Positions 1 through 9,573 are shown, counted from the first letter of the stretch. The stretch is 64,000 nucleotides of DNA from Roseinatronobacter monicus (GCF_006716865.1 NZ_VFPT01000001.1:1297001-1361000), one strand, 5' to 3'. Made by a program: numbers and translations. Notes: generated by a model not told the origin, from the sequence alone.

Positions 1-203
1 GAAGACAGGTGCTCGTGCGCGCCACCATTGCTGCGAGCAGCAGACCCCCCTTTTTGCCAGGCGTTCGTCTCCGAAATCACCCAGCCTCCAGCCTTCCGAA
101 GTCACCACAGACGCCCTCCCACTTTAGGTAGAGCGATCGAATCATGCGCAACAAAAACGGTCAAGTGCCGAAAACCGGAGCGCACAGCCAAAGATGTGTG
201 CAT

Positions 204-240
204 CCCTTAGCAAAAATGGGGGCTTTTTTTATCATAAGGG
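204..240 (-). terminator. possible glnA terminator hairpin
   Basis: Downstream of the glnA stop, a short outer inverted repeat (ccctta/taaggg) encloses facing A-rich and T-rich runs around a GC core. It could fold as a hairpin on the leftward transcript, but the pairing is interrupted. The rest of 1-247 shows nothing I can assign. Confidence 0.3.
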
Positions 241-247
241 TTCGCGC

Positions 248-1654
248 TTAGCAGCTGTAATACATCGCGTATTCCACAGGGTGCGGTGTATGCTCATAGG
301 CATAAACTTCTTCCCATTTCAGATCGATATAGGCCATGATCTGGTCTTTGGTGAACACGTCGCCAGCCAGCAAGAAGTCGTGATCTGCGGCCAGAGAGTC
401 CAGCGCTTCACGCAGGCTTGCGCAGACAGTGGGGATGCCTTCCAACTCTTCGGGTGGCAGATCATACAGATCCTTGTCCGAAGCGGGGCCGGGGTCGATC
501 TTGTTCTTGATCCCGTCAAGGCCTGCCATCAGCAGTGCCGAGAACGCCAGATAAGGGTTGGCTGCGGGGTCAGGGAAACGGGCCTCGACGCGCTTGGCCT
601 TGGGGCTTTCTGTCCAAGGGATGCGAATGCAGCCAGAACGGTTGCGGGCCGAATAGGCGCGCAGCACCGGTGCTTCAAAGCCGGGGATCAGGCGCTTGTA
701 GCTGTTAGTCGACGGGTTGGTAAAGGCATTCAGCGTCTTTGCGTGCTTCAGAATGCCGCCGATGAACCACAGCGCTTCCTGGCTCAGATCGGCATATTTA
801 TCGCCTGCAAACAGTGGCTTGCCATCTTTCCAGATCGACATGTTGACATGCATGCCGGTGCCGTTGTCACCCTTGACAGGTTTGGGCATGAAGGTTGCGG
901 TCTTGCCATATGCGTCTGCAACGTTGCGGATGACATATTTGTATTTCATGATCTCGTCTGCCTGCTTGGTCAGCGAGCTGAAGATCAGGCCAAGTTCATG
1001 CTGCGCGGACGCCACCTCAGTATGGTGCTTGTCCACTTTCATGCCCATGTCTTTCATGGTCGACAACATTTCCGAGCGCATGTCCTGATTGGCGTCAATC
1101 GGGTTCATGGCGAAGTAGTGACCCTTGACACCAGGGCGGTGGCCCGTGTTGCCCGTGTCGTAATCGGTATCAGTGTTCCAAGCGGCTTCTTCGGCATCAA
1201 CCTCGAAGCTGACTTTGTTGATCTTGTCGCTGAATTTAACGCTGTCAAAGACAAAGAATTCAGCTTCTGGCCCGAAATAGGACACATCGCCGATCCCGGT
1301 CGATTTCAGATAAGCTTCGGCTTTCTCTGCCGTGCCGCGCGGGTCGCGCTCGTATGGCTCATTCGTGTCTGGCTCGACAATCGAGGCGTGAATGGCAAGC
1401 GTTTTCTCTGCGTAGAACGGGTCAATATAGACCGAGTCCAGATCGAAAACCAGTTTCATATCAGATGCTTCAATCCCTTTCCAACCCGGAACGGAAGAGC
1501 CGTCAAACATAAAGCCTTCTTCAAGAAAATCCTCATCGACCAGATCATTGATGATCGTCACATGCAGCATACGGCCACGTGGATCGACAAAACGGATGTC
1601 CAGATAGGCGACATCTTCGTCTGTCATTAGCTTGAGAACGTCAGCTGAACTCAT
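248..1654 (-). CDS. glnA: glutamine synthetase type I
   Basis: This gene encodes a 468-residue class I glutamine synthetase, which makes glutamine from glutamate, ammonia and ATP in the cytosol. The length matches the dodecameric GlnA of enteric bacteria (469). The beta-Grasp N-terminus (VAYLDIRFVDPRG), the catalytic-domain segments NRSGCIRIP and EARFPDPAANPYL, and the adenylylation-loop region with DKDLYDLPPEE, whose Tyr is the expected GlnE target, are all recognisable. It lies 66 nt after glnB on the same strand, the classic alphaproteobacterial glnBA operon. Control by nitrogen status through PII and adenylylation is inferred from the family and not read from a promoter. Confidence 0.97.
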   Translation of the reverse strand: MSSADVLKLMTDEDVAYLDIRFVDPRGRMLHVTIINDLVDEDFLEEGFMFDGSSVPGWKGIEASDMKLVFDLDSVYIDPFYAEKTLAIHASIVEPDTNEPYERDPRGTAEKAEAYLKSTGIGDVSYFGPEAEFFVFDSVKFSDKINKVSFEVDAEEAAWNTDTDYDTGNTGHRPGVKGHYFAMNPIDANQDMRSEMLSTMKDMGMKVDKHHTEVASAQHELGLIFSSLTKQADEIMKYKYVIRNVADAYGKTATFMPKPVKGDNGTGMHVNMSIWKDGKPLFAGDKYADLSQEALWFIGGILKHAKTLNAFTNPSTNSYKRLIPGFEAPVLRAYSARNRSGCIRIPWTESPKAKRVEARFPDPAANPYLAFSALLMAGLDGIKNKIDPGPASDKDLYDLPPEELEGIPTVCASLREALDSLAADHDFLLAGDVFTKDQIMAYIDLKWEEVYAYEHTPHPVEYAMYYSC

Positions 1655-1720
1655 GTCCTTTTCCCTTTTGGTTTTGAAACAGTGCTTTCAGGGCAGGTGT
1701 CGCCCTGGAATTTTCGATGA

Positions 1721-2074
<354 letters not shown>

Positions 2075-2244
2075 TTACTGCCGACTGCGTCGCCGGTCTG
2101 AAGCGTTCAGATCATTTTCAGCTTGGGGCCACAATCTGATAGGGTGTCTGTCAGTGGCCCTGCGCCGGGTAAAACGTCAAATAGCATAAAAAAGGTGCAA
2201 AAAGTATAAAAAATAAGCGAAAAGAAAACTGCGAGTAATCTGAA

Positions 2245-3747
2245 ATGACTGAAATCCTGTCATCTGCACAAATGCGCGCCATTGAAGCGGCGCAGATCGA
2301 GTCGGGGGCCGTGTCGGGACTGGAATTGATGGAGCGCGCAGGGCGGGGCGTGGTCGATTCCCTGCGCGCGCATTGGCCGGATTCGCCCTTGCGTGCTGTC
2401 ATTTTGTGCGGACCGGGCAATAACGGTGGTGATGGCTATGTCGTTGCACGGATGCTTACAGAGTTGGGCTGGAAGGTCAGGCTTTGGGCCCCGATTGCGC
2501 CGACAACGCCAGATGCCGTCGCCAATGCACAGCGTTGGGCAGCCCTTGGGCGCACCGAGGCAGAGCTTGACCCAGCCTGCCTGTCAGGCAGTCTTGTGGT
2601 TGATGCGTTATTTGGTACTGGCCTGACGCGCCCTGTCGGCGCACAGTTCTGGAAGGCGCTTGAGTTTGCGCAGCAGGCCAAAGCACCGATTGTCGCCATA
2701 GATATCTTGTCAGGAATATGTGCTGATACCGGACAGATCCGGTCCGAGGGGGGGTATCTGTCGCGCGGCGCTGATCTGACGATTACATTTCAGGCCGCGA
2801 AACTTGGCCATGTGCTGTTGCCGGGCGGGGCGATGACAGGCGCCTTGCGTATTGTGGATATCGGGTTGGAGGAGCCGCTGGGCGACTTGTGTCGCGGCCC
2901 CTCTGGCGCACATGTCGCCCATGCTGTTGCGCGGCCACCTGTCGCGCAATTGGCCAAGCAGTCCGGGCACAAGTTCGATTACGGTCATGCACTCGTGCTG
3001 TCTGGGGGTGTCGGGCGCGGGGGGGGCGCACGGTTGGCCGCGCGCGCGGCGTTGCGCATCGGGGCAGGGCTGGTGACCCTGTGCTGCCCGCCCGCCGCAT
3101 TGATCGAGAATGCTGCGCGGCTGGACGCGGTTATGCTGCGCCGCGTTGCGGATGCCGGGGCGTTGGTGCGTGCGTTGGATGACCCGCGGGTCACTGCGCT
3201 GTGCATCGGGCCGGGTTTGGGCCTTGGCGCGCGCGAGAGTGCCCTTGTTGCTGCGGCCTTGCACAGCAAGCGGCCCATCGTGCTGGATGCCGACGCATTG
3301 ACATTGATCGCACAAGATCGCGGCTTGCGGGCCTTGGTCCATGAGGCGTGCGTGCTGACCCCTCATGCAGGCGAATTTGCCCGCCTGTGGCCCGAACTTG
3401 GCCATACGTCACTCTCAAAGCTTGATGCAACCCTGCGCGCGGCAGAAGACATTGGCGGTGTTGTGCTGTTAAAGGGGGCGGACACAGTGATTGCGCGCCC
3501 TGATGGGTTTCCCAAGATTCATGCAGCCCTGCGCGAACGTGCAGTCCCGTGGCTGGCGACTGCTGGCGCTGGCGATGTGTTGGCAGGTCTGATCACAGGC
3601 TTGCTGGCGCGCGGCATCCCCCCGAGTGAGGCCGCGTCTATCGGCACTTGGCTTCATGCCGAGGCGGCTTGCCTGTTTGGGCCAGGTCTTGTGGCAGATG
3701 ATCTGCCCGACATTGTGCCCGACGTGCTGAGGCGGCTAGGCGCGTGA
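2245..3747 (+). CDS. nnr: bifunctional NAD(P)H-hydrate epimerase / ADP-dependent NAD(P)H-hydrate dehydratase
   Basis: This 500-residue protein repairs hydrated NADH and NADPH. An N-terminal YjeF_N epimerase domain (about 1-215, with the glycine-rich GPGNNGGDGYVVAR at about 57-69) is followed by a ribokinase-fold dehydratase domain (about 230-500). That second domain has the nucleotide-binding LKGADTVIARPDG and the GAGDVLAGLITGLLARG motif near 437-453. The length and domain order match E. coli Nnr. It is divergent from glnB, with an AT-rich intergenic region between them. Its 3' end overlaps the convergent Hint-domain gene by 12 bp. Confidence 0.96.
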   Translation: MTEILSSAQMRAIEAAQIESGAVSGLELMERAGRGVVDSLRAHWPDSPLRAVILCGPGNNGGDGYVVARMLTELGWKVRLWAPIAPTTPDAVANAQRWAALGRTEAELDPACLSGSLVVDALFGTGLTRPVGAQFWKALEFAQQAKAPIVAIDILSGICADTGQIRSEGGYLSRGADLTITFQAAKLGHVLLPGGAMTGALRIVDIGLEEPLGDLCRGPSGAHVAHAVARPPVAQLAKQSGHKFDYGHALVLSGGVGRGGGARLAARAALRIGAGLVTLCCPPAALIENAARLDAVMLRRVADAGALVRALDDPRVTALCIGPGLGLGARESALVAAALHSKRPIVLDADALTLIAQDRGLRALVHEACVLTPHAGEFARLWPELGHTSLSKLDATLRAAEDIGGVVLLKGADTVIARPDGFPKIHAALRERAVPWLATAGAGDVLAGLITGLLARGIPPSEAASIGTWLHAEAACLFGPGLVADDLPDIVPDVLRRLGA

Positions 3748-4242
3748 GCCGCTGATAAGTGTCGTCATGCCATCTGCGGTAATGATGGTGTCATGCTCAA
3801 AACCCAACTCATACAGAGTGGCAGGGGTGTCTGCATTGTGCAGATTGACGCCATCAACCAGCCGCGATGCAGGGCTGAGCGCCGGTGCCGAGAATAGAAT
3901 TTCCGTGCGCCAGTCACAGACACCCAGCCTTTGGCCAGCGCCGACCACCAGCGCGCGGTCCATCCGGCCCGGCGCAAGCCCCAGCCCAAAGGCAGAGGGT
4001 TCGACGCGTATAACCTCGTTGGCTGTGGCGTGATGTGTCCGTATGCTGCGCAATTCCACCATGCGGTTGCGCGTATCCAGCAGCAAATCCCCCGCCATCA
4101 GCCGTTCAACAGGGCGCAGGCCGATAATCGTGCGCACGATGGTGCCGCCAGCAAAGCCTTGCACCCCCGCACCTGTTAGGTCGCGCTGGACCTTGGGCTG
4201 TTTTTTCAGGGGCGGGGCAAGTGAAATACTGTCTGCAAACAT
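3736..4242 (-). CDS. Hint domain-containing protein
   Basis: The product is a 168-residue protein of the Hint (hedgehog/intein) superfamily that is common in Rhodobacterales. The segment GFAGGTIVRTIIGLRPVERLMAGD resembles the start of Hint_2 domains, although the usual catalytic Cys at the domain start is not present in the normal context (a Gly-Thr is seen). The start at 4242 is chosen because AAGGAGA lies directly upstream. A longer frame reaching 4392 has no ribosome site. No membrane segment is visible. The function is unknown; related domains occur at the ends of secreted or calcium-binding proteins, but this one stands alone. Confidence 0.8.
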   Translation of the reverse strand: MFADSISLAPPLKKQPKVQRDLTGAGVQGFAGGTIVRTIIGLRPVERLMAGDLLLDTRNRMVELRSIRTHHATANEVIRVEPSAFGLGLAPGRMDRALVVGAGQRLGVCDWRTEILFSAPALSPASRLVDGVNLHNADTPATLYELGFEHDTIITADGMTTLISGSRA

Positions 4243-4444
4243 GGCTCGAATCTCCTTGAACATACCTTGCCGCAGAAATGTAACGACAAGGTAAATACGC
4301 GTGAATTTCTTTACTGTTTCCTTATTCTGGATAATGCTGGGCAAATTTGGTGAAATCAGGGCAGAAATGTGCGTATAAATCGACACGCCCACCGCGTTTT
4401 TCCGCTCGCATCCGGGTACAGCATTTGCTAGTCAGCGCTCAGAT

Positions 4445-4529
4445 GCGGGTGTGGCGAAATTGGCAGACGCACCAGATTTAGGTTCTGGCGCCGCAAGGCG
4501 TGGGGGTTCAAGTCCCTCCACCCGCACCA
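4445..4529 (+). tRNA. tRNA-Leu (anticodon UAG)
   Basis: A complete 85-nt class II tRNA with encoded CCA. The acceptor arms gcgggtg/cacccgc pair perfectly. The anticodon stem CCAGA/TCTGG encloses loop TTTAGGT, giving anticodon TAG. The long variable arm typical of tRNA-Leu and the T-arm GGTTCAAGTCC are present. Confidence 0.97.
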
Positions 4530-4957
4530 TATTGAAAACAATAGATTTTATTCTAGGGGTTTTTGTTGTCGACGCTCCGCTTGGGTAAAGCTTCGTATTT
4601 TCACGAATCGTTTCGGGTTCGTTCCTGTGTGCCGATAAGCATATCGGGGCCAAGATATTGATCTTTGCGAAGCAATGGCGCAGCTCTAACGCGTTCAAAC
4701 CTAGTTGACTGTCCAATTGAGGTTTAGCCTTGTGCCGCGCATCGGGCAGGCTGCCGTCGTCCGGTTCCCTGTAGGTCAATCTTTGTTTGGGTGGCAGGCC
4801 TTCCAGGCTGATATTTCCTGATCTTGGCCGTGCCTTGAGATGCGACGTGTCTGCGGATAAGCTGAAAGCCTCAAAGGAGTAAATGGGTCTGTGCAGGAAT
4901 GTAATAAAATCAATGCAATAATGGATATTCTTAAGGCCGATGGGGGGCTCCGTTGTG
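4530..4957. other. intergenic, no gene seen
   Basis: About 430 bp after tRNA-Leu. An open leftward frame runs through it into the tRNA, but its end is simply the antisense of the tRNA, so I do not call it. No RNA gene or repeat was recognised. Confidence 0.5.
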
Positions 4958-4986
4958 ATGGCCCGGAGCGCGTAGCTCCGGGCCAT
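4958..4986 (-). terminator. hairpin terminator after the secreted protein gene
   Basis: A perfect 12-bp inverted repeat (atggcccggagc / gctccgggccat) with a 5-nt loop lies 18 nt beyond the stop of the leftward gene ending at 5005. No strong T-run follows. Confidence 0.6.
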
Positions 4987-5004
4987 TTGGGAAATGCCGG
5001 TATG

Positions 5005-5541
5005 TTACCCGGCTGAACCGTCGGATTGCGCCATGATGCGGGCGATGAAATCGGCCTGAGCCAACGGTAGGATGACACGGCCCTCGGCGTCGACATCCGC
5101 TGTGCCGCTGTAGGTGACACGATCTGCGGTGGTTTCGAGGGCTGGATCAAGGTTGATCGACAACTCTGCCGCGCCACGCGCGTCCTGGCTCGCGGTCTCT
5201 GCCTGACCTAGGATTTGGCCATCGGCACTCAGCACCGCTGCTGCTTGGCCACTCGCCATCGCTTCTGTGACTGCATTGATTGCTGCGGCTGTGCCAGAGT
5301 CGACCGTAGCTGTCATTGTCGGGGTATCAGGTGTTCCGACATCTGCTTCAGCGCCCACATTTGCACTGGTGCTGGACTCAATATCCAGCCCGGTTGAGGC
5401 TTCTGGCGCAGCGGATGTGCTCGTGTCAGCCGACACGCCAACATCCGCGCCTACCTCGGCGCCCAAGCCCTGCGCAGCGGCTGTGCCCGCGATGAAAGTG
5501 CAGATTGCGGTTGTTGCCATGAATTTGGACAAGGTTGTCAT
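5005..5541 (-). CDS. secreted Ala/Thr/Asp-rich protein of unknown function
   Basis: The 178-residue product has a clear Sec signal peptide (MTTLSKFMATTAICTFIAGTA, likely cleaved after AQA-type TAAAQG near residue 24). The mature part is acidic and low in complexity, with repeated GAEVGADVG and NVGAEADVG-like units at about 27-70. It is followed by a more ordered C-terminal part containing ADGQILGQ and RVILPLAQADFIARIM. I do not recognise a catalytic family. It is transcribed alone towards the 4958-4986 hairpin. A periplasmic or envelope-associated role is the most that can be said. Confidence 0.75.
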   Translation of the reverse strand: MTTLSKFMATTAICTFIAGTAAAQGLGAEVGADVGVSADTSTSAAPEASTGLDIESSTSANVGAEADVGTPDTPTMTATVDSGTAAAINAVTEAMASGQAAAVLSADGQILGQAETASQDARGAAELSINLDPALETTADRVTYSGTADVDAEGRVILPLAQADFIARIMAQSDGSAG

Positions 5542-5840
5542 TTGCGGCTCTCCTTCTCTAGTTTCAGGGGTTTCGCCACCCCATCACGAACGAAACGCGG
5601 CAATGCTGACAGAGTTTCCCGGCGACCCTAAACGTCGGCGGAAACTTGCTAAAAGGGCCCGCCGCCCGGGCCAAGTGACTATGCGGGTAATTCGACAAGC
5701 GCCCTTGGGGTCTGTGATGCACTATATCTTACGCGAAAGCAGATTTTGCCTGTGCGGTCTTGAAGACGCGAGAGCGCCGAGACGATAAGCGCGGCTCATC
5801 CCGCCTGTGTCTTTTGGACAAACGGAATGAGCCAGTTTAT
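5542..5840. other. intergenic region between two leftward units
   Basis: This stretch should hold the promoter of the secreted-protein gene and the end of the amine-oxidase unit. A GC-rich palindromic patch lies near 5655-5675 (gggcccgccgcccgggcc). No gene is supported. Confidence 0.4.
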
Positions 5841-6329
5841 TCACGGACGGACGGCAACGACCTCGATCTCAACCAGCCAGTTTGGGTTCGCCAATCCGGC
5901 AACTTCGAACACAGAACGCGTCGGCAGTTCCGGCTGCTCTTCGGTTCCGAAATACTGGACATATCCGCTCATGAAGCCGCCAAAATCCATCTGGCCACTC
6001 TCGTCGGCCACCAGATAGACTTGCATCTTCACGACGTCTGACATCGACAGATCAAGATCGGTCAATGTGTCGGAGATCCGCTCTAGAACAGAAATGGTCT
6101 GGGCTTCGGTATCGCCAAACGCCTCTGCGGTGTTGGGTTCGGCATCTGTGTTCGTGACACCGGGAACCACACCGCTGAGATAGACCAGCGTTGCATCGGC
6201 CGGAATTTCGACCGCGCGCGAGATCGGGAAGTCAGAGCCGGGGATGGCGTGGCGCAGGACTTCAGCCTGCGCAGCATTGCCCAGAACAATAGTAGCAGCC
6301 AAAGCTGAGAGGAGCGTTCTGCTTATCAT
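5841..6329 (-). CDS. exported RidA/YjgF-family protein
   Basis: The 162-residue product has a Sec signal peptide (MISRTLLSALAATIVLGNAAQA) followed by a RidA-fold domain. Recognisable parts are VYLSGVVPG, an ERISDTLTDLDLSMSDVVKMQVYL helix-strand, and the C-terminal RSVFEVAGLANPNWLVEIEVVAV. RidA proteins hydrolyse reactive imines and enamines. Most are cytosolic, so an exported one is notable. Position-wise it is the last gene of a unit with an exported amine oxidase and a cytochrome c. That placement suggests it deals with the imine released by the oxidase. The catalytic Arg of the strict RidA subgroup (R105 in E. coli) falls in this region as the Arg of PTRSVFEVAG, though exact alignment was not possible. 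Confidence 0.9.
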   Translation of the reverse strand: MISRTLLSALAATIVLGNAAQAEVLRHAIPGSDFPISRAVEIPADATLVYLSGVVPGVTNTDAEPNTAEAFGDTEAQTISVLERISDTLTDLDLSMSDVVKMQVYLVADESGQMDFGGFMSGYVQYFGTEEQPELPTRSVFEVAGLANPNWLVEIEVVAVRP

Positions 6330-6422
6330 TTGTAGGTCCTTTATGGTAAAAGAAGCCCCTCGGCGGCCAACGGGATAGGACTGACCGCCAGAGGGGAGTG
6401 TGGCCGCAAGAATAGCGGTGTG

Positions 6423-6824
6423 TCAGCGCGTCTGAGAAACCATGTCGGCGGTTGCAGGGTCATCAGGATAGTCGTTTCCGAGATGCGTCCGGATATAGTT
6501 CACCACTTCTGCAACCTGCTCGTCATTCAGGATGCCGCCCAAGGGTGGCATTGCCGCCTGACCGTGCAGGGTCAGCATGACCGCATATTCCGGAAATTCC
6601 AGCGTCGGGTTGTCTGCCAGTGCGGGATAGCTGGCCGCGCCGGTTGCCCCTTGGCCATCGGGCATGTGGCAACTTGCGCAAACTGCGTTGTAGATGCCTT
6701 CGCCGGTTTCCTGTGTCAGCACACTGCGGCTTTCGAACCACGCGGCAGAGTCGTCCGCGAGGGCGGGGGCCGCTACGATGCTTGCTGCGAACAGGGCGGG
6801 GGTGAATAGTTGGTGCATGCGCAT
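6423..6824 (-). CDS. exported c-type cytochrome
   Basis: This 133-residue periplasmic monohaem cytochrome c has a signal peptide (MRMHQLFTPALFAASIVAAPALA). It carries one CxxCH haem site (VCASCHMPDGQG, near residue 49) and the distal Met ligand in AAMPPLGG. The C-terminal helix NDEQVAEVVNYIRTHLGN is typical of small class I cytochromes. The start lies only 3 nt after the stop of the amine oxidase gene, so the two are surely cotranscribed. The neighbour is a flavin oxidase, so it probably takes electrons from that enzyme instead of oxygen doing so; this is inference. Confidence 0.94.
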   Translation of the reverse strand: MRMHQLFTPALFAASIVAAPALADDSAAWFESRSVLTQETGEGIYNAVCASCHMPDGQGATGAASYPALADNPTLEFPEYAVMLTLHGQAAMPPLGGILNDEQVAEVVNYIRTHLGNDYPDDPATADMVSQTR

Positions 6825-6827
6825 CGG

Positions 6828-8426
6828 TTACTCTCCTGCTGCGGTGATTGCGGTTTCATTCAGGCGGCGGATGGCGTCCAGCGACGACAGAACCGCCCCT
6901 TCCATCCATGCAGGAAGATAGGACAGATGCTCGCCGGCGCAGACAATGCGCCGGTCCATCGCCACGGCATCCTCATACTGCGCCTCTTTGTCCTGCCAGA
7001 TGCCATAGCAGCCCAACGTCCACGGCACACGGTGCCATGCCACAGAAACCCCTGCCTTGAACTCGTCAGGCATTTGCGGGTGAATCTGGCTGCCCCATTC
7101 AACCGTGCGGCGCACGCGGTCTTCAGGCTCGATCGAGGAATACTGATACGCCAGCGCCCCCCAAGAATATGCCCCCAGAACAACGCCCGGTTTGTCCGAC
7201 AGATAGTCATTCGACGGATACGAGATTTGCGAGATGGGCAGGTCGGTGTAAGTGGTCCCACCGTAGATATGCTCGTCTTCTTCCCAGAAGCGGCGGTTGA
7301 ATTCCAGCCCGACCTTGATCGACGCTGCATAGTGCATCGTCTGGATGACATTCGTCAGCGGGCCGGAAAAATCATGGTCAATCTGGCTGAGGATCGAGAA
7401 GGGGATCGTGCAGACGCAATAATCCGCGCTGGTCGTCGCTTCCGCGCCATCGTTCTCCAGATCCTCATAGGTGACACTGACGCCGTCCTCATCCTGACGG
7501 ATTTGGGTTACGCGTTTGCGATATTTGACCAGATCGCCAAGATTGTCGGCCATCGCGCGTGCAATCATGTCCATCCCGCCCTTGGGCTGGAAGATGGGCA
7601 TGGAGCCGTTCAACGCTTCGCTGGTGGCAAGGCGCGACCATAGGCCGGAATCGAGCAAGGTGGACAGGTCCAGAATTTCATTGGCGATCGGTGCGCCATC
7701 GACACCCCCACCGGGCGGACGCTCATACCCACGGCGCGAACTGGCGGCATTGCCGGATACATAGTCGTTGTCGTCGTTCAGCGCGCCAAAGGTGCGCAGA
7801 CCTGCCAACAGGTTTTCCTTGTCTTCCTCAGTCAGCATCTCGTCCAGCGCACCTTGATCGGTGACCTTGGACAGCAGGTCGGAAATATGGCCGCGGAAAT
7901 CGGAGTTGATCTCGCGGTAGCGCACGGGCTTTCCGTCAAATGCGTCGACCGAATGTACATAGGCATGGTTGTTGATCTGGATCAGCGGTTCCAGTTCGAC
8001 CCCCAGCCTGCGGCAATAGTCCAGAATGCCGTAATGGTTGTAGGGCACACGCCATGGACCGGGGTTAAAGTAGTTACCTTCGGCGAAATCCACAGTCTGG
8101 GTGAAGCCACCCAATTCTTCATAGGTGTCGCCCGCGCGCATCGTCCAGCAGCGCCCGCCCGCGACATCGCGGAACTCAAGCACCTCAATCTCATAACCCG
8201 CATCGCGCAGCTCCATCGCGGCGATCATGCCGGCGATACCCGCCCCCAACACAAGAACCTTCGTGCCCTCGGGCGCACGCTCTAGTTGAATGGGGCCGTC
8301 ATAAGTTGATGCATGCGCCACACCCATCATACCCATCGCCTGATACATTGCTGCCGCGCCACCAGCGGCACCTACCATCGTCAAAAACTCGCGCCGCGAT
8401 GTCGTTGTGTTTGATTCTTCAGCCAA
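6828..8426 (-). CDS. Tat-exported flavin monoamine oxidase family protein
   Basis: The product is a 532-residue FAD-dependent amine oxidase. A twin-arginine signal (TSRREFLTMVGAAGG, residues about 9-23) precedes the FAD-binding Rossmann motif KVLVLGAGIAGMIAAMELRDAGYEIEVLE (about 53-82). The family's second FAD motif (GGRCWT) follows, and a C-terminal FAD-contacting segment contains VCAGEHLSYLPAWMEGA. Tat export fits a cofactor loaded in the cytosol. Translation appears to start at TTG 8426, because GGGAGG lies 5 nt upstream and no ATG fits. It heads the unit with cytochrome c and RidA. The substrate is probably a primary or secondary amine or L-amino acid, but this is not determined. Confidence 0.93.
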   Translation of the reverse strand: MAEESNTTTSRREFLTMVGAAGGAAAMYQAMGMMGVAHASTYDGPIQLERAPEGTKVLVLGAGIAGMIAAMELRDAGYEIEVLEFRDVAGGRCWTMRAGDTYEELGGFTQTVDFAEGNYFNPGPWRVPYNHYGILDYCRRLGVELEPLIQINNHAYVHSVDAFDGKPVRYREINSDFRGHISDLLSKVTDQGALDEMLTEEDKENLLAGLRTFGALNDDNDYVSGNAASSRRGYERPPGGGVDGAPIANEILDLSTLLDSGLWSRLATSEALNGSMPIFQPKGGMDMIARAMADNLGDLVKYRKRVTQIRQDEDGVSVTYEDLENDGAEATTSADYCVCTIPFSILSQIDHDFSGPLTNVIQTMHYAASIKVGLEFNRRFWEEDEHIYGGTTYTDLPISQISYPSNDYLSDKPGVVLGAYSWGALAYQYSSIEPEDRVRRTVEWGSQIHPQMPDEFKAGVSVAWHRVPWTLGCYGIWQDKEAQYEDAVAMDRRIVCAGEHLSYLPAWMEGAVLSSLDAIRRLNETAITAAGE

Positions 8427-8649
8427 AATGGCCTCCCTTTATTCTTACACTTGTGAAATGATTTTCGGCTTGGTGCGACATCTTGTCAACCCCGTCAACG
8501 AGCGAAATTCGCGCAAAGGTTGAAAATTTCGACTGTTGTGTTTGGCGTCAACGATGCGGTTGTGTCTGTATCATCCCGTCTGTGACAGACAATGATCTGC
8601 CAGGATCGCAGCGCCTATGACCCTTGGGGCCAAAAGAATTGCGCAAAAA

Positions 8650-9573
8650 TCAACTCGGCGGTTCCGCCCAAGGGCGCCCGCCCGCCAGTTCATGCGCCAG
8701 ATGATCGACAAGGGCGCGCAGTTTGCCGGGCATGGGCGAAATCGGGGGCCATAATGCAAGCACCGGCATTTTTCGGGACGGGTGACCTTGCAGCACAGGG
8801 TGCAGCCTGCCTGCCGAGATTGGGTTTGCAACAATGAAGCCCGGCAACATCGCCAGCCCCAGTCCTGCCAGTGCAAAATCGCGCATCGCCTCGCCGTTGT
8901 TCAGGGTCAGGCAACTGCGAACGGGTGCGGCCACAAGCTTCCCGTCCACTTCGAACTGCCACATCTGCCCGTCAGGCAAGTGGCTGTAGCTGAGCACCTG
9001 ATGCCCCGCCAGATCGGCGGGCGTCTTGGGGTGACCGTGGCGCGCCAGATAGTCAGGGCTGCCGCAGGCGATCATCCGGTCAGTACATAGCGTGCGGCTG
9101 ATCAAAGCGCTGTCGCGGGCGTCGCCAATCCGAACGGCCAGATCAAACCCGTCGCGGATCAGATCGCGGGCACGGTCGTCATAGTCGATCCGCAACTCCA
9201 GCGCGGGGTGTGCGCGCGCAAACCGTGCAAGGATCGGGCTGAGAAACAATGTGCCGAAACTCATGGGCGCGGTGATGGACAGCCGACCGCGCAAGGGCGC
9301 GGCCCCATCCATGCCCCAAGATGCGCTTTCGGTCGCTGCCGTCAGGGCGCTCAGGGCAGGGCGCAATTGTTCGGCCAGCCGCAAGGCTGCCTCGGTCGGG
9401 GTGACGCGTCCTGCATTGCGCAGGAATAAGGCCGTCTGAAGTGCGCGTTCCAGATCGGAGATGCGCTTGCTGACAACAGATTTCGACAGGTTCAGATGCG
9501 CCGCTGCGGCGGTGACGGTGCCAAGTTCCATCACTGTCAGGAAGGTCTCGATTTCATCCAATGTGTAGCGCAT
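8650..9573 (-). CDS. LysR-family transcriptional regulator
   Basis: The product has 307 residues with an N-terminal winged helix-turn-helix (MRYTLDEIETFLTVMELGTV, then AAAAHLNLSKSVVSKRISDLE) and a C-terminal periplasmic-binding-protein-like effector domain. I chose the start at 9573 because LysR proteins begin right before this helix. An extension to 9618 would add unconserved residues. It is divergent from the ring-cleavage dioxygenase-like gene at 9691 with a 117-bp gap, the usual arrangement for a LysR protein and its target. It may therefore respond to a quinone or phenolic effector. Confidence 0.9.
   Translation of the reverse strand: MRYTLDEIETFLTVMELGTVTAAAAHLNLSKSVVSKRISDLERALQTALFLRNAGRVTPTEAALRLAEQLRPALSALTAATESASWGMDGAAPLRGRLSITAPMSFGTLFLSPILARFARAHPALELRIDYDDRARDLIRDGFDLAVRIGDARDSALISRTLCTDRMIACGSPDYLARHGHPKTPADLAGHQVLSYSHLPDGQMWQFEVDGKLVAAPVRSCLTLNNGEAMRDFALAGLGLAMLPGFIVANPISAGRLHPVLQGHPSRKMPVLALWPPISPMPGKLRALVDHLAHELAGGRPWAEPPS

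Noticed and set aside
194..1630. Long rightward open frame opposite glnA
   Set aside because: It is the antisense of glnA codons in GC-rich DNA, with no recognisable protein pattern.
4432..4986. Leftward open frame ending in RVEGLEPPRLAAPEPKSGAS
   Set aside because: The C-terminal part is the antisense translation of tRNA-Leu, a known annotation artefact.
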